NCBI GenBank assembly: GCA_950071875.1
Contig: CATMNW010000082.1
Location: forward strand, 1-8,754
DNA from: an uncultured Erythrobacteraceae bacterium
Lineage (GTDB): Bacteria > Pseudomonadota > Alphaproteobacteria > Sphingomonadales > Sphingomonadaceae
Reading direction: 5' to 3'
Length of the DNA: 8,754 nucleotides
The position numbers were made by a program, and so were the translations under genes. The notes under the pieces were generated by a model, which was given only the letters and a program-made list of their open reading frames with translations, was not told where the DNA came from and made no database searches. Of the stretch, positions 1 through 6,414 are shown piece after piece. Positions within the stretch are counted from its first letter, which is position 1, and the number at the start of each line of letters is the position of its first letter.

Positions 1-72
1 CCCTTGTCCTTTCACATATGGCCGATCGCTGGCTGATCCGCGGGATTGCGGGGCCCCTCCGGCTTTCTTCGA

Positions 73-95
73 ATCCCTGCGCAAACGCGAGGGAT
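73..95. repeat. Small inverted repeat (hairpin) in the leader region
   Basis: ATCCCT (73-78) pairs with AGGGAT (90-95), and GCG (79-81) with CGC (86-88). This leaves a 4-nt loop and one bulged G at 89. No T-tract follows on either strand, so it is not a classical intrinsic terminator. It lies in the 194-nt stretch before the DUF808 gene, where I see no supported coding region. Its role is unknown and it may be chance in GC-rich DNA. Confidence 0.35.
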
Positions 96-179
96 GCGCG
101 CACATAGCGGGAATCGACATGAAAGCAAGGCTTGGCTTTGCGGAACGGGGCGGGCAGGGGCGCATTGACCTTGAAACTG

Positions 180-185
180 AAGGAG
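180..185 (+). promoter_or_regulatory. Ribosome binding site of the DUF808 gene
   Basis: AAGGAG lies 9 nt before the GTG at 195. It supports that non-ATG start over the out-of-frame ATG at 188, which lies only 2 nt after this motif and is too close to be served by it. Confidence 0.7.
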
Positions 186-194
186 TGATGCCTG

Positions 195-1136
195 GTGCCC
201 GGTGGACTTGTAGCCCTGCTAGACGACGTATCGATCATCGCCCGCACAGCGGCAGCCTCCGTCGACGACATTACCGTCGCAGCGAGCAGGGCCGGATCGA
301 AGACTGCAGGGGTCGTGATCGACGATGCCGCGGTAACTCCCAGCTACGTGACCGGCCTCAGTCCCGCGCGCGAACTGCCGATTATCTGGAATATCACCAA
401 GGGCAGCCTGAAGAACAAGCTCATCATACTGCTGCCCGGCGCTCTCCTGTTGAGCTGGCTACTGCCCGGCGCGATTATCTTCATCCTGATGCTGGGTGGT
501 GCATACCTGTCCTATGAGGGCGCGGAAAAGGTGATGGAGAAGCTTGGTGGAGAAAAGCACGGCAAGACGGTAGAGGATGTAATCGAGGATCCGGCCGCGT
601 TCGAGAAGCAGCGTGTCGCAGGTGCCATCCGCACCGATCTGATCCTGTCTGCCGAGATCATGGCCATTACGCTGAACGAGGTTGCCGACGAAAGTTTCAT
701 CGTGCGTGCCGGGGTGCTCGCGATCGTAGGCATCGCCGTCACCTTTGTTGTCTACGGCGCAGTTGCGTTGATCGTAAAGCTGGACGACATCGGTTTGCAT
801 CTGCGCGAAAAGGCTTCCAGTGCGGCGCAGGCGGTTGGTAATCTTCTTGTTAATTCAGTGCCTTACCTCCTGACCTTTCTGTCGTTCATTGGAACCATCG
901 CGATGCTGTGGGTCGGCGGCGGCATCATCCTTCATGGTACGCACGAGCTTGGCCTAAACTTCCTCTACGACATAGCTCATAGTGCAGAATACGCGGTGAA
1001 GTCGGCCACCGGAGCGCTTTCTGGACCGATGGGTTGGTTCACCTATGCCGCCTTCTCGGCGATAGTGGGCCTTGTACTGGGGTTCATCATTGCAACCGTG
1101 CTGCACAAGGTTTTCAAGATCGGGAAGGCGCATTAG
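195..1136 (+). CDS. DUF808 family inner-membrane protein (YedI-like)
   Basis: Predicted 313-aa integral membrane protein of the DUF808 (YedI) family, whose biochemical role is not established. The N-terminus PGGLVALLDDVSIIAR followed by AASVDD is the family signature. Other family-like blocks are GGAYLSYEGAEKV (about 101-113), RTDLILSAEIMAI (146-158) and KLDDIGLHL (195-203). Hydrophobic segments lie at about 75-106 (probably a hairpin of two short helices around a central Pro), 168-196, 221-247 and 280-305. No cleavable signal peptide is seen. The GTG start at 195 is chosen because AAGGAG sits 9 nt upstream and because the family begins M-x-GG-L. The nearby ATG at 188 is in another frame. A GST-like gene follows after only 4 nt, suggesting co-transcription. 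The family assignment is confident; function is unknown. Confidence 0.9.
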   Translation: MPGGLVALLDDVSIIARTAAASVDDITVAASRAGSKTAGVVIDDAAVTPSYVTGLSPARELPIIWNITKGSLKNKLIILLPGALLLSWLLPGAIIFILMLGGAYLSYEGAEKVMEKLGGEKHGKTVEDVIEDPAAFEKQRVAGAIRTDLILSAEIMAITLNEVADESFIVRAGVLAIVGIAVTFVVYGAVALIVKLDDIGLHLREKASSAAQAVGNLLVNSVPYLLTFLSFIGTIAMLWVGGGIILHGTHELGLNFLYDIAHSAEYAVKSATGALSGPMGWFTYAAFSAIVGLVLGFIIATVLHKVFKIGKAH

Positions 1137-1140
1137 GCAG

Positions 1141-1776
1141 ATGGCTAACCCGAGCCTCTATACCTGCGCCGGTTCGCGCGGATTGCGCGCTACTTGGGCT
1201 GCGGAGGAAGCAGGTACGGATATCGACCTGAAACTCTTGCCGTTTCCGCCCAGGTTCAAGGCACCGGAGTATCTCCAAGTCAATCCGCTCGGGACCGTGC
1301 CCATGCTAATAGAGGGCGATGCCGAAATGACGGAGAGTTGCGCGATTGCGCACTATCTCGCGACGAAAGGTAACGTGGAAGATCTGGTAGTGACCTCAGG
1401 TGAGGAAGATTATCCAGCCTATCTGGATTTCACCTATCATGCCGACGCGACAATCACTTTTCCGCAAACTGTTTTCATGCGCTTCTCTCTGTTCGAAAAA
1501 GAGAAGGGCTGGGGCGAGGCGGGTGAAGCCTATGCGAAGTGGTTCTGGAAAAGGCTGGTGAAACTGGAACAGCGATTGGAGACACGCGAATTTCTGTGTG
1601 AAGACCGCTTTACCGTCGCTGACATCTGCTGCGGTTATGCGCTCATTCTGGCTGGCAGGGTCGGGGTGGATGAAGGTATTCCACAATCGCTCAAGGATTA
1701 TCGCGAGAGACTGGTCTCGCGCGATGGGTATAAACGCGCGGTCGCGCGCGAATCTGCCGGACCCGTAGCAATCTAG
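1141..1776 (+). CDS. Glutathione S-transferase family protein
   Basis: Predicted 211-aa cytoplasmic protein with the two-domain GST layout. The N-terminal thioredoxin-like half starts SLYTCAGSRGLRATW. Ser12 in the S-R-x-L-R context is the probable glutathione-activating position. The cis-Pro block NPLGTVPML is at 48-56, and the glutathione gamma-glutamyl contact TES-C-AIAHYL (Glu65, Ser66) is at 64-73. The C-terminal helical half carries FTVADICCGYAL (157-168), the N-capping box of the GST fold. Length is typical for bacterial GSTs. The ATG at 1141 is chosen because the GST fold begins immediately after it; a further-upstream in-frame ATG would overlap the DUF808 gene. It sits 4 nt after the DUF808 stop and no strong Shine-Dalgarno is seen. 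Its stop interlocks with that of the opposing Mur ligase gene. Substrate unknown. Confidence 0.88.
   Translation: MANPSLYTCAGSRGLRATWAAEEAGTDIDLKLLPFPPRFKAPEYLQVNPLGTVPMLIEGDAEMTESCAIAHYLATKGNVEDLVVTSGEEDYPAYLDFTYHADATITFPQTVFMRFSLFEKEKGWGEAGEAYAKWFWKRLVKLEQRLETREFLCEDRFTVADICCGYALILAGRVGVDEGIPQSLKDYRERLVSRDGYKRAVARESAGPVAI
1701..1724. repeat. Strong imperfect palindrome near the GST 3' end, possible embedded terminator hairpin
   Basis: Two 11-nt arms, TCGCGAGAGAC (1701-1711) and GTCTCGCGCGA (1714-1724), are separated by TG. They pair at 10 of 11 positions, the single mismatch being A1706 opposite G1719. In RNA this would give a stable stem closed by a short loop. It lies inside the GST coding sequence, 48 nt from the interlocked stops. 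For the minus-strand Mur ligase mRNA it lies in the 3' untranslated region. No T-run follows, so a terminator role is only inferred. Confidence 0.5.
1735..1748. repeat. CGCGCG-GT-CGCGCG alternating purine-pyrimidine tract
   Basis: Two CGCGCG hexamers are separated by GT, giving an inverted repeat made almost entirely of alternating CG steps, within the last codons of the GST gene. It lies between the 1701-1724 palindrome and the convergent stops. It could add secondary structure, but GC-rich codons (Arg, Ala) explain it equally well. Confidence 0.3.
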
Positions 1777-3200
1777 CCGAGGCTTTCGAAGAGGTCCTTG
1801 GCAAACGCGCTCAGTGTGTCGTCGCGGGCACCCATGACCACGATCCGGTCGTTAGGCTGCGCAATTTCGGCAAGATGAGCGCCTACCGCATTCCGGTTTG
1901 CGATGTATTTCGCATTTCCGCCCGCTTCATTGATAAGCTGTACGATCCGTTCGCTGCCTTCGCTGCGGTCTACCGTGCCACCGAAATACACCGGGTCGCA
2001 CAGGAACACGCGGTCGCCGTCGGAAAGTTCGTCGACGAAGGTCTGCGCAAGTTCGTCGCCCATCTGGCGCAATGGTCCGTAACCATGAGGTTGGAAGAAA
2101 GCGAGCACACGGCCCGGGTGGGTTTTGAGGGTCCGCAAAGTGGCTGCGCATTTCTCCGGATTGTGTCCGAAGTCATCGATTACCGTGACCGCCGATGGGG
2201 TGGTTCCGACAACATCGAAGCGCCGCGCAAGACCGGCAAAGCCGGTTAGGGCGGCAACCGCCTGGTCTACCGGAATGCCGGCAGCCGCCGCGCCTGCGAT
2301 GGCCGCAAGAGCGTTCGAAAGATTATGCCGACCTGGTAGGTTCAGCGTAAGTGGATATTCGCTGCCGTCGTGTCGATCGATGACCAGAGCTGCCTGGCGC
2401 ATCGGACCTTCGGCGACAGAACCCGCCACGATGCCGATCTGCGCTTTCTCCTGCTCGATCCCGAAGGTGATGACCTCTTTCGCGTTCGGGAGGAGCGCGA
2501 GAGCCTCGCTATCGTCAGCATTGATGACGCTGATCCGGCTGCGCGACAGATAGTCGCCGAACAATTGGCGCAGTTCTTCCATGCTCTTGTGGTCGAGACT
2601 GATGTTGAGAAGGATGCCGACCGCCGGACGATAAAGCGCGATCGAGCCGTCACTCTCGTCGACCTCGCTGACATACAGGCTTTGTCCGCCGACGACCGCG
2701 CTCGCATAGGGGCGCTCGGGCGAGACGAAGTTCTTCATCACGGCGCCGTTCATGACCGTCGGTTCGCGCCCGCAGGCCTGCAGGATCCAGCCAAGCATGC
2801 CTGTGACAGTCGATTTGCCACTAGTGCCCGCAACGGCCAAGCCTGCGCCGCTGGTGTTGAAGAGGATCGAATTGAGCTCCGCACGCGTCAGGCGCAGGCA
2901 GTCCAGTTCCCGGGCACGTTTGGCATCGGGCACGCTGTCTTCAACCGCCGCGCTGGCGACAAGTATCTGCTCGCCCGAAACTATGCCACTGCCGTCTTGC
3001 GGATGCAGAGCGAAACCTTGGTGTTCCAGTGCTTCGAACTTGCCAGGGGTATGTCCCTGATCGTTGCTGCGGTCCGATCCTTCGACCGTGCAACCCCGAC
3101 CCTTCAAAATCTGCGCCAGCGGCAGCATTCCGGACCCGCCGATGCCGCAAAAGAAGAACGGGCGGGCGAACAGTTCATCTGGAGTGGGCATATCGCTCAT
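1773..3200 (-). CDS. Mur ligase family protein, MurC/Mpl type (UDP-MurNAc:L-Ala or tripeptide ligase)
   Basis: Predicted 475-aa ATP-dependent cytoplasmic amide ligase with the three Mur domains. The N-terminal UDP-binding domain has GIGGSGM (19-25). The central ATPase domain has the P-loop GTSGKST (125-131), the metal/ATP block EVDESDGS (179-186) and NISLDHK (199-205). The C-terminal domain has GRHNLSNALAA (290-300), ARRFDVVG, DDFGHNPEK (342-350) and FQPHGYGPL (369-377). MurC and Mpl usually have GTHGKT, so the Ser in place of His is notable. MurC ligates L-Ala to UDP-MurNAc, whereas Mpl ligates the recycled tripeptide. The divergent LD-carboxypeptidase neighbour favours a recycling (Mpl-like) role, but motifs alone do not settle it. 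The start at 3200 gives MSDMPTP just before the Rossmann glycine motif. No clear ribosome binding site is visible; a second ATG lies at 3191. The open frame extends far upstream antisense to ldcA, which is an artefact. Confidence 0.88.
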   Translation of the reverse strand: MSDMPTPDELFARPFFFCGIGGSGMLPLAQILKGRGCTVEGSDRSNDQGHTPGKFEALEHQGFALHPQDGSGIVSGEQILVASAAVEDSVPDAKRARELDCLRLTRAELNSILFNTSGAGLAVAGTSGKSTVTGMLGWILQACGREPTVMNGAVMKNFVSPERPYASAVVGGQSLYVSEVDESDGSIALYRPAVGILLNISLDHKSMEELRQLFGDYLSRSRISVINADDSEALALLPNAKEVITFGIEQEKAQIGIVAGSVAEGPMRQAALVIDRHDGSEYPLTLNLPGRHNLSNALAAIAGAAAAGIPVDQAVAALTGFAGLARRFDVVGTTPSAVTVIDDFGHNPEKCAATLRTLKTHPGRVLAFFQPHGYGPLRQMGDELAQTFVDELSDGDRVFLCDPVYFGGTVDRSEGSERIVQLINEAGGNAKYIANRNAVGAHLAEIAQPNDRIVVMGARDDTLSAFAKDLFESLG

Positions 3201-3248
3201 GTGCGTGCAGCTATTGAGTTGTGCGGCGGGATACAAGCACGCTAGCAA
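3201..3248. promoter_or_regulatory. Divergent intergenic region between the Mur ligase and ldcA
   Basis: About 48-54 nt separate the two divergent starts, so both promoters must overlap here or lie inside the opposing genes. A 6-bp inverted repeat, GCGTGC (3203-3208) and GCACGC (3237-3242), flanks the centre. GCTAGC (3241-3246) is a small palindrome next to it. I find no convincing -35/-10 pair on either strand and no Shine-Dalgarno for either gene, so leaderless transcripts are possible. The promoter role is inferred from the geometry. Confidence 0.4.
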
Positions 3249-4079
3249 GTGCCCATGGCCAAAATTGCGATCTGCGCCCCCGGAAAAAGGTTGAAACGCG
3301 AACGGGCTACCGCGCTGCAGGCGCAGGTGGCGGGGCGTGAGGACGTGTCGCTGCATTTCCACGACCAGTGCTTTCTCGAGGAAGGCCATTTTGCCGGGAG
3401 CGACGAGGCGCGGCTTGCGGCATTTCTCGAATGCGCAAACGATCCCGGGTTCGATGCAGTCTGGTTCGCGATGGGCGGTTATGGATCGAATCGCATCGCC
3501 GCGCAGGCTATCGCCAAGATGGGCCAGGCGGCGCGTTCCAAATCCTATCTGGGTTATTCCGACACAGGTTTTCTTCTGGGCGCGCTTTACAGGCACGGCA
3601 TCGGCCGCGTGGCACATGGTCCGCTGGCTGGCGACATTCGGCGCGAAGGGGGTGACGCGGCCATCGAACGCGCACTTGACTGGCTGAAGGGAGGCAGCAC
3701 GGGTCTGGAGCCGCATCTTGACGAACGCCCTTCGGCGGCATTCAATCTCACCACGCTCGCCATGCTGGTCGGTACCGAACTTGCGCCCGATCTTTCGGGT
3801 CATGTCGTGATGGTCGAGGAAGTCGCCGAGTATCATTACGCGATCGACAGGCTGCTATTCCACGTGACCCAGCACCTGCGGGACATCGCAGGTATGCGCC
3901 TTGGACGGATCAGCGATGTGCCAGTCAACGACCGACCTTTCGGCAGCGACGAAGTCGCAATCGTGCAGGATTGGTGCGCGCGCAGCGGCATTCCCTACCT
4001 CGGGCGCGCTGATATCGGTCACGATGCTGCAAACAGGATTGTCCCCTTCGGACTTGAGGCCCGCCGTCCACGCGCCTAG
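3249..4079 (+). CDS. ldcA: LD-carboxypeptidase, peptidase family S66
   Basis: Predicted 276-aa serine carboxypeptidase that removes the terminal D-Ala from L,D-linked murein tetrapeptides in the cytoplasm during peptidoglycan recycling. The S66 layout is clear. An N-terminal IAICAPG strand is followed by AMGGYGSNR (74-82, matching the family GGYG-x-x-R block). The nucleophile is Ser104 in GYSDTGFLLGALYRHG. The acid is Glu190 (or 191) in VMVEEVAEYHYAIDRLL, and the base is His258 in IGHDAANRIVPFG. All three triad residues are present, so it should be active. There is no signal peptide, as expected for LdcA. It is somewhat shorter than the roughly 300-aa E. coli enzyme. The start may be GTG 3249 or ATG 3255; neither has a visible ribosome binding site. 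The divergent Mur ligase supports a recycling role. fabD follows 23 nt downstream. Confidence 0.9.
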   Translation: MPMAKIAICAPGKRLKRERATALQAQVAGREDVSLHFHDQCFLEEGHFAGSDEARLAAFLECANDPGFDAVWFAMGGYGSNRIAAQAIAKMGQAARSKSYLGYSDTGFLLGALYRHGIGRVAHGPLAGDIRREGGDAAIERALDWLKGGSTGLEPHLDERPSAAFNLTTLAMLVGTELAPDLSGHVVMVEEVAEYHYAIDRLLFHVTQHLRDIAGMRLGRISDVPVNDRPFGSDEVAIVQDWCARSGIPYLGRADIGHDAANRIVPFGLEARRPRA

Positions 4080-4084
4080 GCGCG
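4071..4084. repeat. Perfect 14-bp palindrome spanning the ldcA stop codon
   Basis: CGCGCCTAGGCGCG is a perfect palindrome containing the ldcA stop TAG (4077-4079). As RNA it could form a 5-bp GC stem with a CTAG loop, ending 6 nt before the fabD ribosome binding site. It could mark a protein-binding site or a small attenuating hairpin. No T-run follows, so it is not a typical terminator. Confidence 0.5.
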
Positions 4085-4090
4085 CAGTCC

Positions 4091-4097
4091 AGAGGAG
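4091..4097 (+). promoter_or_regulatory. Ribosome binding site of fabD
   Basis: AGAGGAG ends 5 nt before the ATG at 4103 and fixes that start. It is among the clearest Shine-Dalgarno sequences in the window. Confidence 0.75.
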
Positions 4098-4102
4098 TAT
4101 TT

Positions 4103-5041
4103 ATGACTGCATTCATTTTTCCCGGACAGGGAAGCCAGAAGGTCGGCATGGGCGTGGAACTTGCCGAAGCCAGTGCGCATGCCCGCGAGGTTTTCGAGGA
4201 AGTCGACGAGGCGCTGAACCAGAAACTGTTCGCGCTTATGAAGGACGGTCCCGAGAGCGAACTCACCATGACCGCCAATGCTCAGCCAGCCATCATGGCG
4301 AACTCCGTTGCCACGGCGCGAGTGCTCGACAAGGAATTTGGCGTCGCGCTGGCGGACAAGGCGGACTGCGTGGCGGGGCATTCACTCGGCGAATACAGCG
4401 CCCTGTGCGCTGCAGGTGCGTTTTCGCTTTCCGACACGGCGAAGTTGCTACGCCTTCGCGGTATTGCCATGCAGGATGCGGTGCCGATCGGGGTCGGCGC
4501 GATGGCCGCGTTGCTGGGCGCTGATATCGACAAGGCTACCGCGCTGGCCGAAGCCGCGGCCGAAGGCGATGTTTGCGAAGTCGCAAATGATAACGATCCT
4601 ACGCAAGTCGTGATCTCGGGACATGTCGCCGCTATCGACCGCGCCATCGGGATGGCGAAGGATCACGGCATCAAACGCGGCCTGAAGCTACCGGTTTCCG
4701 CGCCGTTCCATTGCTCACTGATGAGCCCTGCCGCTCTTCGCATGAAGACCGCGCTTGGGGATACTCCGCCACAAGCCTTCACCGTGCCGATCTTTGCCAA
4801 TGTCACCGCCGGGCAGGTCACGGATCCGGCTGAAGAACAGGCGCTCTTGGTAGAGCAGATCACAGGCCGCGTTCGCTGGCGCGAAAGCGTTCTTGCAATG
4901 CGTGAGGCGGGCATCGAAAAGTTCGTGGAACTAGGCGGCAAGGTGCTTGGCCCGATGGTGGGGCGTATCGACAAGGAAGCAGCTACGGTCAGTCTCGTCA
5001 CCATGGAAGACCTCGAAGCATTCGCGAAGGAGAACGCATAA
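4103..5041 (+). CDS. fabD: Malonyl-CoA:ACP transacylase
   Basis: Predicted 312-aa cytoplasmic enzyme that transfers malonyl from CoA to acyl carrier protein, supplying fatty-acid elongation. The N-terminal FIFPGQGSQKVGMG carries the oxyanion Gln9. The nucleophile elbow GHSLGEYSA is at 92-100 with catalytic Ser94. Arg119 in RLRGIAMQ binds the malonyl carboxylate. The ANDNDPTQVVISG block is at 161-173, and catalytic His203 lies in PFHCSLM. The C-terminal VELGGKVLGPMV matches the usual VE-x-G-x-G-x-VL motif, with Lys replacing the more usual residue before VL. Length matches the family (E. coli 309 aa). The start has a strong ribosome binding site. The stop TAA shares its last A with the ATG of fabG, so the pair is translationally coupled. 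ldcA lies 23 nt upstream and may be co-transcribed. Confidence 0.97.
   Translation: MTAFIFPGQGSQKVGMGVELAEASAHAREVFEEVDEALNQKLFALMKDGPESELTMTANAQPAIMANSVATARVLDKEFGVALADKADCVAGHSLGEYSALCAAGAFSLSDTAKLLRLRGIAMQDAVPIGVGAMAALLGADIDKATALAEAAAEGDVCEVANDNDPTQVVISGHVAAIDRAIGMAKDHGIKRGLKLPVSAPFHCSLMSPAALRMKTALGDTPPQAFTVPIFANVTAGQVTDPAEEQALLVEQITGRVRWRESVLAMREAGIEKFVELGGKVLGPMVGRIDKEAATVSLVTMEDLEAFAKENA
5027..5032 (+). promoter_or_regulatory. Ribosome binding site of fabG inside fabD
   Basis: AAGGAG within the last codons of fabD lies 8 nt before the fabG ATG at 5041, supporting independent plus coupled initiation. Confidence 0.75.
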
Positions 5042-5793
5042 TGTTCAGCCTTGAAGGAAAGACTGCCCTGGTCACTGGCGCGAGCGGCGGTATCGGTAGT
5101 GCAATCGCCTATTCGCTTGCGCGCCAGGGTGCGCGGCTTGCGCTGTCCGGTTCGAACGGTGACAAGCTGCGCGCATTTCGGGAACAACTTAACGCCGACA
5201 CCGGCGGCAACCATGTCGAGATAACCTGTAACCTGTCGGACACGAAACAGGTCGAGGAGCTTATCCCGGCTACGGTCGACACGCTTGGCAGCATGAACAT
5301 CCTTGTAAACAATGCGGGCATCACGCGTGACAATCTCGCAATGCGCATGAAGGACGAGGAATGGGACGAAGTCATTCGCATCAACCTTGAAGCGAGCTTT
5401 CGCCTGATGCGCGCCAGCGCTCGTCCGATGATGAAGGCCAAGGGCGGCCGCATCATCTCCATTACCAGTGTCGTTGGCCACACCGGCAATCCAGGCCAGA
5501 TGAACTACGTCGCGGCCAAGGCAGGTCTTACCGGGATGTCGAAAAGCCTCGCGCAGGAACTCGCCAGCCGCAATATCACTGTGAACTGCGTTGCCCCCGG
5601 CTTCATTCGCACCGCGATGACCGATGCGCTGAACGACGATCAGAAAGCTGCCATCAATGGCCGCATTCCGATGGGCCGTATGGGCGAGGGTGACGAAATT
5701 GGTGCGGCGGTATCCTACCTCGCCAGCGATGAAGCCGCTTACGTCACGGGGCAGACCATTCATGTGAATGGCGGCATGGCGATGCAAGCTTGA
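5041..5793 (+). CDS. fabG: 3-oxoacyl-[acyl-carrier-protein] reductase
   Basis: Predicted 250-aa short-chain dehydrogenase/reductase that reduces beta-ketoacyl-ACP with NADPH in the fatty-acid elongation cycle. The cofactor motif TGASGGIG is at 12-19 and LVNNAG at 88-93. The catalytic tetrad is complete: Asn115, Ser143 in ITSVVG, Tyr156 and Lys160 in NYVAAK. The APGFIRTAMT loop (185-194) and the C-terminal YVTGQTIHVNGGM block are typical of FabG rather than a generic SDR. Its 1-nt overlap with fabD supports the FabG call over other SDR roles. In many alphaproteobacteria acpP and fabF follow, but here a secreted protein of unknown function begins 1 nt after the stop. Confidence 0.96.
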   Translation: MFSLEGKTALVTGASGGIGSAIAYSLARQGARLALSGSNGDKLRAFREQLNADTGGNHVEITCNLSDTKQVEELIPATVDTLGSMNILVNNAGITRDNLAMRMKDEEWDEVIRINLEASFRLMRASARPMMKAKGGRIISITSVVGHTGNPGQMNYVAAKAGLTGMSKSLAQELASRNITVNCVAPGFIRTAMTDALNDDQKAAINGRIPMGRMGEGDEIGAAVSYLASDEAAYVTGQTIHVNGGMAMQA

Positions 5794-5794
5794 T

Positions 5795-6331
5795 ATGCGA
5801 AACAGTCTGAAAACCACTTTCTTCGCGTTCATCGTTCTCGGCATTGCCGCGCCGGTAGTTGCACAGGATACGCAGCTTGATTGCGCCTTCGATAAGACCG
5901 CGGAGGCGGTTCGGACCGAACTGCTTGCCAAGCTAATGGATGGTTCGCTGGGTACCGTGGCGGAGGAAGGCGATGCCGAAAGCCGCATGTATGACGCCGT
6001 CCGGCTTTGCGCAAAAGAAGCGGGGAGGACGGGTGAGAAGGAATACGCCTTTTTCGACCTTACCCAGGCGCGGATCCTAGCCAGCGCATCGCGCGCGGAG
6101 CTCGTGCGAGAGCAATTCCCGATCGGTGAACTGGAAAAGAGCTGGAACGTGACATGGCCAAGCGGTGCCCCCGACCCGGCTACCTTCACCGACGACCAGT
6201 GGTCTGAGATGGAAGCTTGGGTTCGGGCGACCAATAACCCTGAAGACGCCCTGGAAATTGCCGGACAGGTGTCGACCTATCTCATGCTTCATCGCGCAGG
6301 CGCTTCGGCTTACGAAACCCTGTCGGAATAA
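5795..6331 (+). CDS. Hypothetical secreted protein coupled to fabG
   Basis: Predicted 178-aa protein I do not recognise. Residues 1-23 form a standard Sec signal peptide: a basic N-terminus (MRNSLK), a hydrophobic core (about 8-19) and VVA before a likely cleavage after Ala23. There is no lipobox Cys. The mature part of about 155 residues is soluble and acidic, probably helical, with two cysteines (Cys30, Cys72) that could form a periplasmic disulfide. Trp residues cluster in the C-terminal half (SWNVTWPSG, DQWSEMEAW). The ATG at 5795 is chosen because it directly precedes the signal peptide; a longer in-frame start inside fabG would add residues in front of it. It begins 1 nt after the fabG stop without a good Shine-Dalgarno, so translation probably depends on reinitiation from fabG. 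Function unknown. Confidence 0.82.
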   Translation: MRNSLKTTFFAFIVLGIAAPVVAQDTQLDCAFDKTAEAVRTELLAKLMDGSLGTVAEEGDAESRMYDAVRLCAKEAGRTGEKEYAFFDLTQARILASASRAELVREQFPIGELEKSWNVTWPSGAPDPATFTDDQWSEMEAWVRATNNPEDALEIAGQVSTYLMLHRAGASAYETLSE

Positions 6332-6346
6332 TCCTGCAGACTGATG

Positions 6347-6355
6347 TTATCCCCA
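6347..6355 (+). promoter_or_regulatory. DnaA-box-like 9-mer upstream of dnaN
   Basis: TTATCCCCA differs from the consensus DnaA box TTATCCACA at one position (A to C at position 7). It lies 16 nt after the stop of the secreted protein gene and overlaps the start of the CCAAGG/CCTTGG inverted repeat. DnaA binding is an inference. Confidence 0.35.
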
Positions 6356-6414
6356 AGGGAGATCCTCACCTTGGCGCCGGAAGCTTGCGGGCAATGGCAG
6401 CATGGCTAAGGTCG

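Noticed and set aside
119..517. 132-aa plus-strand open frame overlapping the DUF808 gene
   Set aside because: Arg-rich composition without domain character; the overlapping DUF808 frame has clear family motifs and its own ribosome binding site.
2370..3245. 291-aa plus-strand open frame
   Set aside because: It is antisense to the Mur ligase, which carries the full set of family motifs; the frame resembles no family I recognise.
3201..3836. Minus-strand extension of the Mur ligase frame giving a 687-aa protein
   Set aside because: The added roughly 212 residues lie antisense to ldcA, which has intact catalytic motifs. The ligase's own N-terminal Rossmann motif begins shortly after the start at 3200. 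GC-rich codon bias keeps the frame open.
4663..6234. 523-aa minus-strand open frame
   Set aside because: It runs antisense to fabD, fabG and the secreted protein gene, shows no recognisable domain, and has low-complexity Ser/Arg/Ala composition typical of a shadow frame.
6353..6374. Rho-independent terminator after the fab operon
   Set aside because: The stem is only 6 bp with a 10-nt loop and is followed by mixed sequence, not a T-run, so I list it only as an inverted repeat.
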